Shown piece by piece: positions 51,989-61,719 of a stretch of 64,000 bases of DNA. The position numbers and the translations under genes are program-made. The DNA is taken from the NCBI RefSeq assembly GCF_000586475.1, contig NZ_BAWJ01000003.1:62001-126000 (forward strand), given 5' to 3'. The notes beneath the pieces were generated by a model. That model searched no databases. It was not told the DNA's origin and was given only the letters and a program-made list of their open reading frames with translations. The stretch comes from Psychrobacter sp. JCM 18903 (GTDB taxonomy: Bacteria > Pseudomonadota > Gammaproteobacteria > Pseudomonadales > Moraxellaceae). The first letter of the stretch is position 1. Every line of letters starts with the position of its first letter.

Positions 51989-53020
51989 ATGTCTACTGAT
52001 TCTCCTAATTTACCGTCGTCTTTGCCAGTATCTGACCATCCATTATTGCAACCATTGAATATTGGTGGCTTGACGATTGAAAACCGCCTCATGGTTGCTC
52101 CTATGGCGGGCGTGACGGACAATCCTTTTCGACGATTGTGTAAATCATTTGGTGCCGGTCATGCAGTGAGTGAAATGATTATCGCTGACACGGCGCTTTA
52201 CGCGCGCAAAAAGTCCTTGTATCGTGCCAATTTTGACAATGAGATCGCGCCTATATCAGCGCAAATTGCAGGGGCTGAGCCTGATAAATTGGCAGAAGCG
52301 GCACGTTATCAGATTGATAATGGCGCGCAAATTATTGATATAAATATGGGCTGCCCTGCCAAAAAAGTCTGCCGTAGGCTGGCAGGTTCGGCACTGTTGC
52401 AAGACGAAGATTTGGTTGCCCGTTTACTAGATGCGGCGGTAAATAGCGTAAATGCCCCCGTGACCTTAAAAACGCGATTGGGCTATGAAAATGGTCGTGA
52501 GAATATCTTGCGTGTGGCGAAGCGCGCTGAGCAAGCAGGTATTGCAGCGATTGCCATTCACGGACGCACGCGCGAGGATATGTATACGGGCGAGGCGCGT
52601 TATGAGCTGATACGCGAAGTTAAAGAAAGCATCAACATTCCCGTCATTGCCAATGGCGATATCGATAGCGCGCAAAAAGCCCAGCGTGTCTATGAGTTGA
52701 CAGGTTGTGACGCGGTGATGATTGGGCGTGCTGCCCAAGGACAACCGTGGATATTCCGTGATATCGAGCACTTCTTACGCACTGGTGAGAGTCTTGATGC
52801 ACCGAGCGTCAGTGAGATAAAAGAGATCGTACTGGCGCATTTGCAAGAGCTATATGACTTTTATGGTGAGTACTCTGGCTGCCGTATCGCTCGCAAGCAC
52901 ATTGCTTGGTATACCACAGGCATTCCTAATTCTAATGCTTTTCGCCAAGCGATGTATGGTGAAGAAAGCACCGCTGGACAGTTTCGCGTGGTCGAAGATT
53001 TTTTGCAGGCGCACGAATAG
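51989..53020 (+). CDS. dusB: tRNA-dihydrouridine synthase B
   Basis: 343 residues. Motifs: ENRLMVAPMAGVTDNPFRRLCKSFGAG (FMN-binding start), QIAGAEPDKLAEAA, IDINMGCPAKKVCRRLAGSALLQ with the catalytic Cys, and AIAIHGRTREDMYTGEARYELI, VIANGDIDSAQKAQ and DAVMIGRAAQGQPWIF. It reduces uridines in the tRNA D-loop with NADPH. About 20 extra residues precede the usual N-terminus. No ribosome site is visible, because the ATG follows the T-tract of a hairpin. The fis gene that often follows dusB is absent. Confidence 0.95.
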   Translation: MSTDSPNLPSSLPVSDHPLLQPLNIGGLTIENRLMVAPMAGVTDNPFRRLCKSFGAGHAVSEMIIADTALYARKKSLYRANFDNEIAPISAQIAGAEPDKLAEAARYQIDNGAQIIDINMGCPAKKVCRRLAGSALLQDEDLVARLLDAAVNSVNAPVTLKTRLGYENGRENILRVAKRAEQAGIAAIAIHGRTREDMYTGEARYELIREVKESINIPVIANGDIDSAQKAQRVYELTGCDAVMIGRAAQGQPWIFRDIEHFLRTGESLDAPSVSEIKEIVLAHLQELYDFYGEYSGCRIARKHIAWYTTGIPNSNAFRQAMYGEESTAGQFRVVEDFLQAHE

Positions 53021-53070
53021 TAAGTGAGAGAACGGCTCATGCTAAGCGTCTGTTAAATGATAAAAAATCT

Positions 53071-53460
53071 TTAAGGCTCGTCCACTTTAGCGGTATGTGG
53101 TTCTTTTTTGAGTACTGTATTTTCTTTTTGCCAAGGAAATTTGCCTTCTAATTCTACTTGTAGTGACAAGCTCAAAAAAGTCCGAATGAGTACGATAAAA
53201 CCTAGTACTAAAACGCTGCGTAACGTCGGTTCTGTGACGACAGTCGCCATAATATCAGCGGCGATGAGGACTTCTAATCCTAACAAAATAGATTTACCGA
53301 CGGTTTGTCTGATTTCGATATAGGTCTCATGGTTAAACCCACTGGTTAGGCGAATCCCTCGATAAAAAGCAAGAAACAGTCCAAAAAACATAATAAGTAC
53401 GCCAATGATCTCGACTATCTTAGCAATTAAATCAATGTAATGAGCTAGAGTTGCAATCAA
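53071..53460 (-). CDS. DUF1622 membrane protein
   Basis: 129 residues with three hydrophobic segments (IDLIAKIVEIIGVLIMFFGLFLAF, ILLGLEVLIAADIMATVV, SVLVLGFIVLIRTFLSLSLQVELEG). LLGLEVLIAADI and VLIRTFLSLSLQVELEG are the conserved core of this uncharacterised family. The start is a TTG at 53458-53460, supported by AAGGAG eight bases upstream. The C-terminus is charged and cytoplasmic. It is convergent with dusB. Confidence 0.85.
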   Translation of the reverse strand: MIATLAHYIDLIAKIVEIIGVLIMFFGLFLAFYRGIRLTSGFNHETYIEIRQTVGKSILLGLEVLIAADIMATVVTEPTLRSVLVLGFIVLIRTFLSLSLQVELEGKFPWQKENTVLKKEPHTAKVDEP

Positions 53461-53649
53461 AACAGATACTCCTTATCGATGCTCGGTGAAAAGCGTAAGT
53501 CTGAAAAATACTGCGATTATACGTTTATCGATCCTTATGATCGGCAAATTATCTGGCTGAGACGGCGGTTTTGTTCACTTTAAGCCATAATTTTTTGCTA
53601 TGCTGTAATCGAACATTCATAGGCATAGAAACAACAAAAAGGATTTTTT

Positions 53650-54537
53650 ATGGCCAATCCCTCAAAAAAAGCAATCAACAAAGCGGTCAAAGATAAGCAT
53701 ATCATTATCACAGGGGCATCAAGCGGCATTGGTGAGCGTACAGCGTATTTACTCAGTGAATGCGGTGCGCATGTTATCTTATTAGCACGTACCGAAGACA
53801 AACTAAAAGCCGTTAAAGAAAGTATCGAGGAGCTTGGTGGCAATGCCAGTTATTACCCTTGTGATTTGACCAATATGGATGATATCGAAAAAGTTAGCAC
53901 GCAAATCTTGGCAGATTTCGGACATGTTGATGTCTTGGTCAATAACGCTGGTCGTTCAATTCGGCGTTCGGTTCACGAGTCTATTGATCGTTTCCATGAT
54001 TTTGAGCGTACTATGGATATCAATTACTTTGGCGCGGTTAAAATAGTTCTTGGGTTTTTGCCGACGATGATTGAACGTCAGACTGGTCAAATTGTGAATA
54101 TCTCCTCTATTGGCGTATTGGCAAACAGTCCGCGTTTTGCCGCTTATGTCGCCTCAAAATCGGCATTGGATGCTTTTAGCCGCTGCTTAGCTGCTGAAGT
54201 GAAGGGCGATAATGTGACGATTACCAATATTTTTATGCCATTGGTACGCACGCCTATGATTGAGCCTACTAAGTTGTACCGCTACATGCCTGCGCTTATG
54301 CCTGATGAAGCAGCGATGATGGTTGCCAAAGCGATTGTCCATAAACCAAACAGTATTGCCAGCAACATGGGTAAATTTGCGTCAGCTACTTACTCATTGG
54401 CACCAGCAATCAACGTTGGTATTCAGTCGATGGGTTATCGTATTTTTCCAAGCACCCGTGCTGGACTGACTACCGATAAGAAGCCAAACCTTGCTCAGCG
54501 TGCCTTTGCCAGAATACTTCCTGGCGAGCATCATTAG
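53650..54537 (+). CDS. Short-chain dehydrogenase/reductase
   Basis: 295 residues, intact. Cofactor motif ITGASSGIGERTAYLLSE, NNAG in VLVNNAGRSI, catalytic Ser in NISSIGVLAN and Y-x-x-x-K in YVASKSALDAF. FMPLVRTPMIEPTKLY and the long C-terminal part are like the SDRs often found fused to or near acyl-CoA reductase/NRPS-type genes, but no such neighbour is present. AAGGA precedes the ATG. The substrate is unknown. Confidence 0.9.
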   Translation: MANPSKKAINKAVKDKHIIITGASSGIGERTAYLLSECGAHVILLARTEDKLKAVKESIEELGGNASYYPCDLTNMDDIEKVSTQILADFGHVDVLVNNAGRSIRRSVHESIDRFHDFERTMDINYFGAVKIVLGFLPTMIERQTGQIVNISSIGVLANSPRFAAYVASKSALDAFSRCLAAEVKGDNVTITNIFMPLVRTPMIEPTKLYRYMPALMPDEAAMMVAKAIVHKPNSIASNMGKFASATYSLAPAINVGIQSMGYRIFPSTRAGLTTDKKPNLAQRAFARILPGEHH

Positions 54538-54565
54538 AATAGGCTTTGTATGAGCCTTGATTTAG

Positions 54566-54598
54566 AATAAAAAAGGACGCTGCGGTGTCCTTTTTTAA
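54566..54598 (+). terminator. Terminator after the SDR gene
   Basis: aaaaaaggac-gctgcg-gtgtcctttttt, a compact stem with A/T tracts on both sides. Confidence 0.88.
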
Positions 54599-54912
54599 TG
54601 CCTTAAAAATTATTATTGTTGATATAAAAGAGGAGAGAGGGCAGTAGCAGCCTTTTGTTCTTAACGCTTTATTATGATCAAAACCTATTTATAACTGTCT
54701 ACCATCATCACTCTTATGAGAACTAAAGTTGAGTCAACTCAAATTTAGATTTAGATATGGCACGGACATTAGATCATAAGTCGTTTCGGGTCATAAATGA
54801 GTCAATCATGCAGCTCAAATCGTGATTGCCATGATGTTAGATCCTGTATGAGTCAGGATAATGTTTAAGGCATATGTTAGTCGGCTTATAATTAAAGCTC
54901 CGCCCCCAATGC
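54599..54912. other. Intergenic region without features
   Basis: About 310 bases between the SDR terminator and the ppiC stop. AT-rich, without an ORF, hairpin with T-tract or repeat that I can recognise. Confidence 0.5.
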
Positions 54913-55191
54913 TTATGTCCTGTAGAGCACTTTGACCACATGCCAGCCAAATTTGGTTTTTACTAAATGTGGGGTGAAAAGTTTGCCGCTGAAGCAGATT
55001 TTATCAAATGGCGGTACCATGTCGCCTTGTTGAAACTCACCTAAGCTGCCGCCTTTTTTACCTGATGGGCAGGTTGAATGTCGTTTCGCCAGCACATCGA
55101 ACTTAGCGCCTTTTTGAAGCTTGGCAATAATGTCTTCAGCCTGTTCTTTGTGTTTTACTAAAATGTGTAATGCGCTAGCTGTACGAGCCAT
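54913..55191 (-). CDS. ppiC: Peptidyl-prolyl cis-trans isomerase, parvulin type
   Basis: 92 residues, nearly the length of E. coli PpiC. It consists of the rotamase domain alone: ASALHILVKHKEQAEDIIAKLQKGAKFDVLAKRHSTCPSG..GG.LGEFQQGDMVPPFDK and the ending FGWHVVKVLYRT. The catalytic His near each end and the Cys in STCPSG are present. It has no signal peptide, so it is cytoplasmic. AAAGG lies upstream of ATG 55191. Confidence 0.95.
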   Translation of the reverse strand: MARTASALHILVKHKEQAEDIIAKLQKGAKFDVLAKRHSTCPSGKKGGSLGEFQQGDMVPPFDKICFSGKLFTPHLVKTKFGWHVVKVLYRT

Positions 55192-55506
55192 AATGTAAAC
55201 CTTTCATAAAATATCAATTATCGGGGCATTATATCACGGCTTATCTTGGTTGCTAACCGCACTTGTATGCGCTACTTCTTCAAAAGCCATTATCTACACA
55301 GGGGCTACTATTTGGATGAGAATCGGTGTCTTTTGAGTGTCGCTGTCATTACATCGGTGCAATGCATTTGGGTAGATGTGCATGAGCAGATCAATCGCAC
55401 CTTGATCTGAGCTAAGAATCAAGGGTAGCTTACGAGCCCAATCAAGCCTAATGGTTAGGCATTAAGCGCTTTGCTAACTTTTTAATATCGTTATTCCCAA
55501 CAGGAT
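55192..55506. other. Region with possible gene decay upstream of ppiC
   Basis: About 315 bases between the ppiC start and the 3' end of the LLM gene (minus strand). On the minus strand a protein-like stretch can be read in two frames joined by one indel: NNDIKKLAKRLMPN, then LDWARKLPLILSSDQGAID and LLMHIYPNALHRCNDSDT, ending at a stop near 55290. I cannot assign it to a family. It may be a small or decayed gene. Confidence 0.35.
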
Positions 55507-56570
55507 CTAGTGACTTGGCATACGATAGTGATCTGCGATTAGCTCAACAGTGCGTGATTGGCGCGGCGCGAATAGCCTGAACCACCATCATGACCTCATC
55601 CACCCCTGTCTGCTCCTGAAGATCCTCTAAACCTTTTGCGACCTCATCAGCAGTACCATGAAGGGTTTGATCGGTATACTGCTCAATAATCTGGCGCTCT
55701 TGCATATTGCTTGAAAAGCCGCCACTTCATCAGGAGGCAGCAAAGCAAAAGGTTTGCGCTGGAACATTCTTAACATTGCCATGGCAGACGATGTTGATTG
55801 GCGACGTGCCTCTACAGGATCTTCATCTGCAATCGCACCAATACTGACCAAACTATATGGCTTGGCTAGAATTTTTGAAGGACGGAAGTTTTCTCTGTAA
55901 ATGCGCATCGCATTTAAAACATCAGCACTACCAAACTGTAGAGCGAACGCATATGGTCTGCCAAGCTGTGCTGCCATGTGGCTGAATAAGTCGATGACCC
56001 CAGGATCCAAACATCAGTGGCGGTCTTTGATGGTGGCACTCGGTTTTGCTCAGCTTGCCACGGACCTGGCACCGCATGAACCTCACTATAAGGATGGTCT
56101 TTTGGAAAGCTGTTTTCTAAAAAGCCCAACAACTCTGCGACTTGCTGAGGAAATTCATCGTTTGCTGCCTGATGCCGACGCAAAGCGGAAGCCGTTGCAC
56201 CATCCGTACCCGGCGCCCGTCCCAAACCAAGATCAATTCGTCCTGGCGCCATCGCATCGAGCATATCAAATTGTTCAGCAATGACCAAAGGCACATGATT
56301 CGGTAGCATGATGCCGCCTGCACCAAGTCTAATTCGCTCAGTTTCCCCAGTCAGCCGAGCCACCATCATCTGCGGCGAAGGCACCGAAGCACCAGGCATG
56401 GCGTGATGTTCAGACATCCAAAACCGCTGAAAGCCTCTACTATCTGCCAGTTTTGCAAGAGCAATCATCTCTTGAAAGGTGTCCTCTGCCGTGTGACCAA
56501 CGCCGGTGAAGGCATTGTCGAGCACCGAAAGAGCGAAAGGGGCGTTGCCTGAATGATTTGGAATATTCAT
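55507..56570 (-). CDS. LLM class flavin-dependent oxidoreductase (at least two frameshifts)
   Basis: Luciferase-like monooxygenase of about 340-355 residues. Motifs: FALSVLDNAFTGVGHTAEDTFQEMIALAKLADSRGFQRFWMSEHH, GASVPSPQMMVARLTGETERIRLGAGGIMLPNHVPLVIAEQF and GRIDLGLGRAPGTD are typical of the family that includes YhbW. Bases are lost near 55978 (gccacatggc, giving SATMAAQLGRPYAFALQF) and 55712 (ttttcaagc, giving FSSNMQERQIIEQYTDQTLHGT). In the frame after those repairs the stop is at 55544. A further indel near 55555 would instead give SRTVELIADHYRMPSH and a stop at 55507, a more family-like ending. FMN or F420 use and the substrate are unknown. Confidence 0.82.
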
Positions 56571-56662
56571 AAACGATCTCAGTTATACCGTATTGATGAT
56601 GTATGGCAACACACTTTTGGTATTGCCACACAAGAAAGATTTAAAGACTCAGCCATCAAGCA

Positions 56663-57575
56663 CTAGAATTTATAGGTTTGACCATCATTAGGGACAAGCG
56701 CACGCTGCTTGTCTAAGTGCTTTTCTTCGATAAAGCGGCGCAGCTCTGCTTTTGTGAGAGTGGCATGATTTACCGTATCCATATGCACGCTCACAATCTG
56801 AGCATTAGGAGAGAATTTATACGCACGATATACATCGTCTTTACCCATGATGATAGAGTCATCAACAAAGGTAGTTAACTTCGCATAGCCTGTATTAAGG
56901 ATGACCGCATCAGGCTTATAGCGAGTGAGTGCATCTTCCACTTCCTTATTCCAAATGGTATCCCCTGCGACATAGACAGTCTTGTAGTTTGGTTTTTGAA
57001 ACACAAGTCCCATCGTTTTGCCCAGCAGTTCAGCTAATGGCGCAACCTTATACATCTCATCAGTGCCATGCTGCCCGATGGTTTTATTGATTCTAGTGCC
57101 TTTAAACACAACCCCTTGCTCAGTTAATACTCTGACATCGGTAAAACCATCTTTACGTACGATTACCGCATCGGCTTCATCTTGGGTAAAAATTGGCATG
57201 TCACGAGGCACGAGGTTGCGTGCGGCATCATCCCAATGGTCAGCATGAAGATGCGTCAAGATAATGGCATCCGCCTTAAGCACTTCGGCAACAGTCATCG
57301 GCAAATCCACCATTGGATAGCGTATTTGGCTATTTACTGTGCATCAAACCCTGGATAAGCGTTTTTAGCTGCTAGCATCGGATCCACTAAAACGTGGTGC
57401 CAGCATAATCAAGCTTGATCGTGGCATTACGGATTTGCTGAAATTGAACGGTATTGGTCACTGTCTGTTTTACCGCGTTAGAATTTGCTGTTGGACTGGC
57501 AAAGGTGGTACATGCCGTTAACAACATGACGCCACTTAACAGTGTGGTGCCGGTCAGTGATTTTACGATATTCAT
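56663..57575 (-). CDS. MBL-fold metallohydrolase lipoprotein, UlaG-like (two frameshifts)
   Basis: About 304 residues after restoring bases lost near 57389 (acgttttagtgg, giving GTTFLVDPMLAAKNAYPGFDAQ) and near 57336 (cagtaaatagc). The signal peptide ends in a lipobox (MLLTACTTF), so the mature protein should be a lipoprotein. The metal-binding motif is ILTHLHADHWDDA (H-x-H-x-D-H). VYVAGDTIWN and VSVHMDTVNHATLTKAEL provide further ligands. It resembles the UlaG/YtnP-like hydrolases. The substrate is unknown. AAGG precedes ATG 57575. It lies between the LLM and cysteine hydrolase genes, all minus-strand. Confidence 0.83.
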
Positions 57576-57668
57576 AATAGTTACCTTATTGAGAAAATTC
57601 TTCTTAATGGCAATAGGGTTTAAGAGTCTATTTCATTACTAAATCATGATTTGATTAACAACTTTGGA

Positions 57669-58214
57669 TTAACGCGCAATCCACGTTTGAGTATCAATCA
57701 CTTCGCCATATAGAAACTCAATCGCTGCCATGATGGTGGCGTGAGCCTGAGCAGCGGGTACTTTTGTGCCATTAAACTCAAGATCAAGCGTGGCACAGGC
57801 ATCATGGACGGAAGTCGTGGTATAGCCAAAGTCTACTGCCGCACGAACGGTGGCATCGATACACATGTGGCTCATGGCGCCAATCACAGTCACTTCTTTG
57901 ATACCTTGTTGATCTAATAACTCTTTCAGATCGGTCTCACGGAACGAATTGGGATAATGCTTAGTGATGACGGCTTCATTCTCTATTGGTTTTACCTTTT
58001 CATTGATCTCTACACCATCAGTACCAGGCGTGAAGATCGGGGCATCAGCAGGTATTTCATGACGGATATGAATGACGGTATGACCTTTTTCTCTCGCAGA
58101 CGCAATCACCAAAGCGGCATTATCAGCGGCTTCGTTAATACCTACGAGTGATAAGTTACCTTGTGGAAAATACTCATTTTGAATGTCGACAACGATCAGT
58201 GCTTGTGTGTTCAT
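57669..58214 (-). CDS. Cysteine hydrolase, isochorismatase-like family
   Basis: 181 residues, intact. The catalytic triad is visible: Asp in LIVVDIQNEYFPQG, Lys in VITKHYPNSF and Cys in GAMSHMCIDATVRAA. Members hydrolyse amides or isochorismate; the substrate here is unknown. AGGA lies upstream of ATG 58214. It is divergent from a GlxA-type AraC regulator across 108 bases, a common pairing in which the regulator controls the hydrolase. Confidence 0.9.
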   Translation of the reverse strand: MNTQALIVVDIQNEYFPQGNLSLVGINEAADNAALVIASAREKGHTVIHIRHEIPADAPIFTPGTDGVEINEKVKPIENEAVITKHYPNSFRETDLKELLDQQGIKEVTVIGAMSHMCIDATVRAAVDFGYTTTSVHDACATLDLEFNGTKVPAAQAHATIMAAIEFLYGEVIDTQTWIAR

Positions 58215-58322
58215 GATAATTCCTTTTTGTTTATGGAAGTGACTGTATAGACGTATATTTTACAAGTACTATGCTACACTAACGAGTGGCTACATCGACA
58301 CATAAGAGGTTAATAACGACAT

Positions 58323-59301
58323 ATGAATCAAAAACATGCTATTGAAATTGGCTTGATCGTCTATGAGAAAGCACAAATGGCCGCTGTCCTTGGCCTGACT
58401 GATTTACTGACGGTTGCCAGTAAACTCGCCGTCAAACGTCAAGATACAACAGATCTGCCTCTACAAGTGAGTCACTGGGAGATTAAGGGTGCTGAGCAGC
58501 AGCTACTTGCACTTTTTCGAGCAATCCTGATAGCGTAGGAAAATTAACAGCCGTCATCATTCCACCCACGTTAGAAGCACCGATTGCAAAGCAAGCATCA
58601 GAACCTTGGCTAGAATGGCTAAAAGAGCAGCATTCGACAGGGTGATACTGTCGTCCGTCTGCGCCGGTGCTTTTTTATTGGGCGAAACAGGACTACTATC
58701 TAAGCGCAAGGCAACCACACATTGGGGCTATGTAGAGGATTTTAAGCAGCGTTTCCCTGATGTGGAGCTCGATGTCGATCGCATTATTATCGAAGACGGT
58801 GATATTGTGACCGCTGGTGGTGCGATGGCCTGGACAGATTTGGGACTTAGGATGGTGGATCGCTTTCTTGGTTCTCAGGTGATGAATGAGACCGCTCGTA
58901 TGTTGTTAATTGACCCCTCAAGGCGTGAACAATGTTATTACAGTGCTTTCTCACCTAACCTCACCCATGGAGACACAGCCATATTAAAAGTGCAGCATTG
59001 GCTACAAAGAACCAATGCACAAGATATTGATTTATCTACCTTAGCCAATTGCGCGCAGTTAGAAGAGCGTACTTTTCTGCGGCGCTTTCATAAGGCGACG
59101 GGCATGACATCCACAGAATATTGTCAGCGATTACGCATCGGAGAGGCAAAAGACTTTTTACAGTTCTCATCATCTCCTGTTGAGCAAATAGCGTGGAAGG
59201 TGGGTTATAGTGATGCCAGTGCATTTCGTAAAATATTTAAGCGCCTTGTTGGTTTGACGCCAAGTGAGTATCGGCGCAGATTTAATACGAATAAGGCGTG
59301 A
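58323..59301 (+). CDS. GlxA family transcriptional regulator, DJ-1/PfpI plus AraC domain (two frameshifts)
   Basis: About 326 residues. Bases are lost near 58517 (tttttcgagc, giving [19 protein letters not shown]) and near 58641 (acagggtgat, giving [22 protein letters not shown]). The N-terminal DJ-1/PfpI-like domain has the nucleophile-elbow Cys in [13 protein letters not shown]. The C-terminal AraC domain has two helix-turn-helix units ([33 protein letters not shown] and [35 protein letters not shown]). It probably regulates the divergent cysteine hydrolase, MBL and LLM genes; this is inferred from layout. Confidence 0.87.
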
Positions 59302-59368
59302 TAGGTTTAGGTAATGATTTTTTTAAAGGTAGGCACATTGACTGCTTATAAGTAAGAGTTAGATGTAA

Positions 59369-59403
59369 TAAAACGGCCACTGATGTAGCCATAACCGTTT
59401 TAT
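59369..59403. terminator. Probable bidirectional terminator
   Basis: aaaacgg and ccgtttta arms, with an inner ggc/gcc pair, lie between the convergent GlxA-type regulator and the metal ATPase gene. The stem is interrupted, so confidence is moderate. Confidence 0.6.
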
Positions 59404-59416
59404 TCTTTAACTATCA

Positions 59417-61567
59417 TTAACGGGAAGACACTCCTTTAAAACGCAGTAAACGCAATGCATTCAGCGTGACCAGTACCGTAGCACCAGTATCTGCTAGCAC
59501 AGCAATCCAAAGTCCTGTCACGCCGAGCACAGTGGTTATCAGAAATATGCCTTTTAACCCAAGTGCAAATATGACATTTTGATGGATATTTCTCATGGTG
59601 GCGCGGGATAAGGCAATAAGGTTAGCAACGTCCATTACGCGGCTTTTTAATAGGGCAATATCAGCCGTTTCGATAGCCACATCCGTGCCACTTCCCATCG
59701 CAATGCCAATATCTGCCGCTGCCAAAGCGGGTGCATCATTGATACCATCACCAATCATCGCTATTTTACTATTGCTTTGCATCTCTCTGAGTAGACGTAG
59801 CTTGTCTTCAGGTAACAGCTCAGCTTGCCACTCTATATCTAACTGACTGGCTAGCGCTTTTGCCGTACGGCTATTGTCACCTGTGAGCATGACAGAGCGC
59901 ACGTTCATCTTATTGAGCTGTGCAATAGCTTGCTGTGCATCTTCTCGTAACTCATCACGTAGAGCGACCAATCCGAGCGCCTCCCTCGTTTGCTCATCAA
60001 ACAAAATAGAAACCGTCTTACCGTCGTTTTGTAGCGTCTCAATCTGAATCTGCTGCTCAGCTGGCAACATCACTTTCTCAGCGACGTAGACTGGTGAGCC
60101 GATGGCCAAAGAGCGTCCAGCGACAGTGGCATGAACGGCTTTGCCTGCCGTAGCAAAAGCATTAGAGGCATCCGGTATCACTACCTTAGCGGCTTTGGCA
60201 TGATCCACAATAGCCTAGCAAGTGGATGACTAGAAGCAGCATCGACGCTTGCAAATAGTGACAGTAGTTTATCGTGACCCTCAGCAGCGGTATGCGCTGT
60301 TTTAAAACCAATAACATCGGTTACCCGTGGTTTTCCTTCAGTCAAAGTACCCGTTTTATCAAAAGCGACAGTACTGACCTGACCCACCAACTCCATGACA
60401 TTACCGCCTTTGATAAGCAGTCCATGGCGCGTGCCGACAGCCAAACCTGAGGCAATAGCGGCAGGTGTTGACAGCACAAGGGCACAAGGACAAGCTATCA
60501 GTAATAGCGCCAAACCGCGATATAGCCATATTCCCCATTCTGCTCCCATCAGTAGAGGTGGGATAATAATGACCAGCGCTGCAATCGCCATAACGATAGG
60601 CGTATAGTAGTGGCTAAAGGTTTCAATAAAGCGTGCAGTCGGTGCTTTGGACGCTTGCGCCTGCTCCACAAGTTCAATAATACGCGCAATCGTATTATCT
60701 GCCGCTGTTTTTTCTACGCGTATTTGTAGTACTCCATCAACGTTGATAGATCCAGCAAAGACCTCAGCGCCTATGGTTTTGGCAACAGGAACAGATTCTC
60801 CTGTCACAGGTGACTCATCAAGCTAGATATCCCTTGAATAATCACCCCATCAGCAGAAACTCTATCACCGGGACGCACAAGCACCTTATCGTTAATCTGT
60901 AATGCAGTCGCTGCCACCTGACATTGTTGTCCTTGCGCGTCCAATAAAATAGCCGTCTTTGGCACTAGTGATGATAACGCTCTGATGCCAGCGCGCGCAC
61001 GATCAGCTGCGACGCTTTCTAATAGCTCACCAACCGAAAATAGAAACACCACGGCAGCAGCTTCTTCTGCCTCTCCAATGATAAGGCGCCGATAGCCGCA
61101 ACAGACATGAGCATTTCAATTGAAAAAGGCGAACCTACTAACGCCAGTGCAAAAGCTTTACGGGCAAATGGTAGGACACCGATAGCCACAGCGGCAATAA
61201 AAACCCATGCGCCATATTCAGGTAAAATTAAAGACAACATATATGCGGCACTCATCAAAAGCCCAGTACCAATAACCTGTTTGCCTTTTACGGTTTGCCA
61301 CCAGCGCTGATTATTTACCGCTGCTTGACCACCATCAATTCCCATCTCATTTTGTTGACTCGTTAACGCTGATACACCAAATCCTAAGCGCTTAATAGTC
61401 TTTTCGATTTCTTTAACGTCAGTACTCGTATCAGGTTCTAGGGTTAATTCTAGCTTTTGAGTCGAAAAGTTTAACTGAATCCCAGAGACGCCTGGCATAC
61501 GTATGAGCGCCCGCTCAATTTTGCCAACACAACTGGCACAGTCCATACCTTCAATATGATATTGCAT
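59417..61567 (-). CDS. zntA: Zn2+/Cd2+/Pb2+-exporting P-type ATPase (three frameshifts)
   Basis: About 717 residues after restoring bases lost near 61080 (ttatcattgg), 60818 (cttgatgag, giving SSLDESPVTGES) and 60213 (aggctattg, giving HPLARAIVDHAK). One N-terminal metal-binding domain has GMDCASC. The metal site ACPCALVLSTPAAI carries the S-T-P form seen in Zn/Cd/Pb pumps, not the A-T-P form of copper pumps. Phosphorylation motif DKTGT, actuator TGES, hinge GDGINDAPAL. It exports the metals across the inner membrane. It is divergent from the CadR-type regulator and has a MerR-type operator upstream. CadA would be an equal name. Confidence 0.9.
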
Positions 61568-61592
61568 AGTTATTTATCCTCTTATTAAAAAC

Positions 61593-61623
61593 ATTATGAA
61601 CCCTATAGTAGCTTCAGGGTCAA
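61593..61623 (-). promoter_or_regulatory. MerR-family operator/promoter of the Zn/Cd/Pb ATPase gene
   Basis: The dyad accctatagtagcttcagggt (61600-61620) matches the known CadR/PbrR/ZntR-type operator pattern ACCCT(A/G)TAGT..CTA.AGGGT closely. On the minus strand it sits between -35 ttgacc (61618-61623) and -10 cataat (61593-61598), with a 19-bp spacer. Such over-long spacing is the hallmark of MerR-activated promoters. Confidence 0.9.
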
Positions 61624-61719
61624 GGCTTTTAACGACAAAGAGATTTGATTTTTTATCAGCAAACCTTATAGTTACTTTATTGTTTTAGATAATAGAAAAT
61701 ACTATTTAAGGAGATACAC

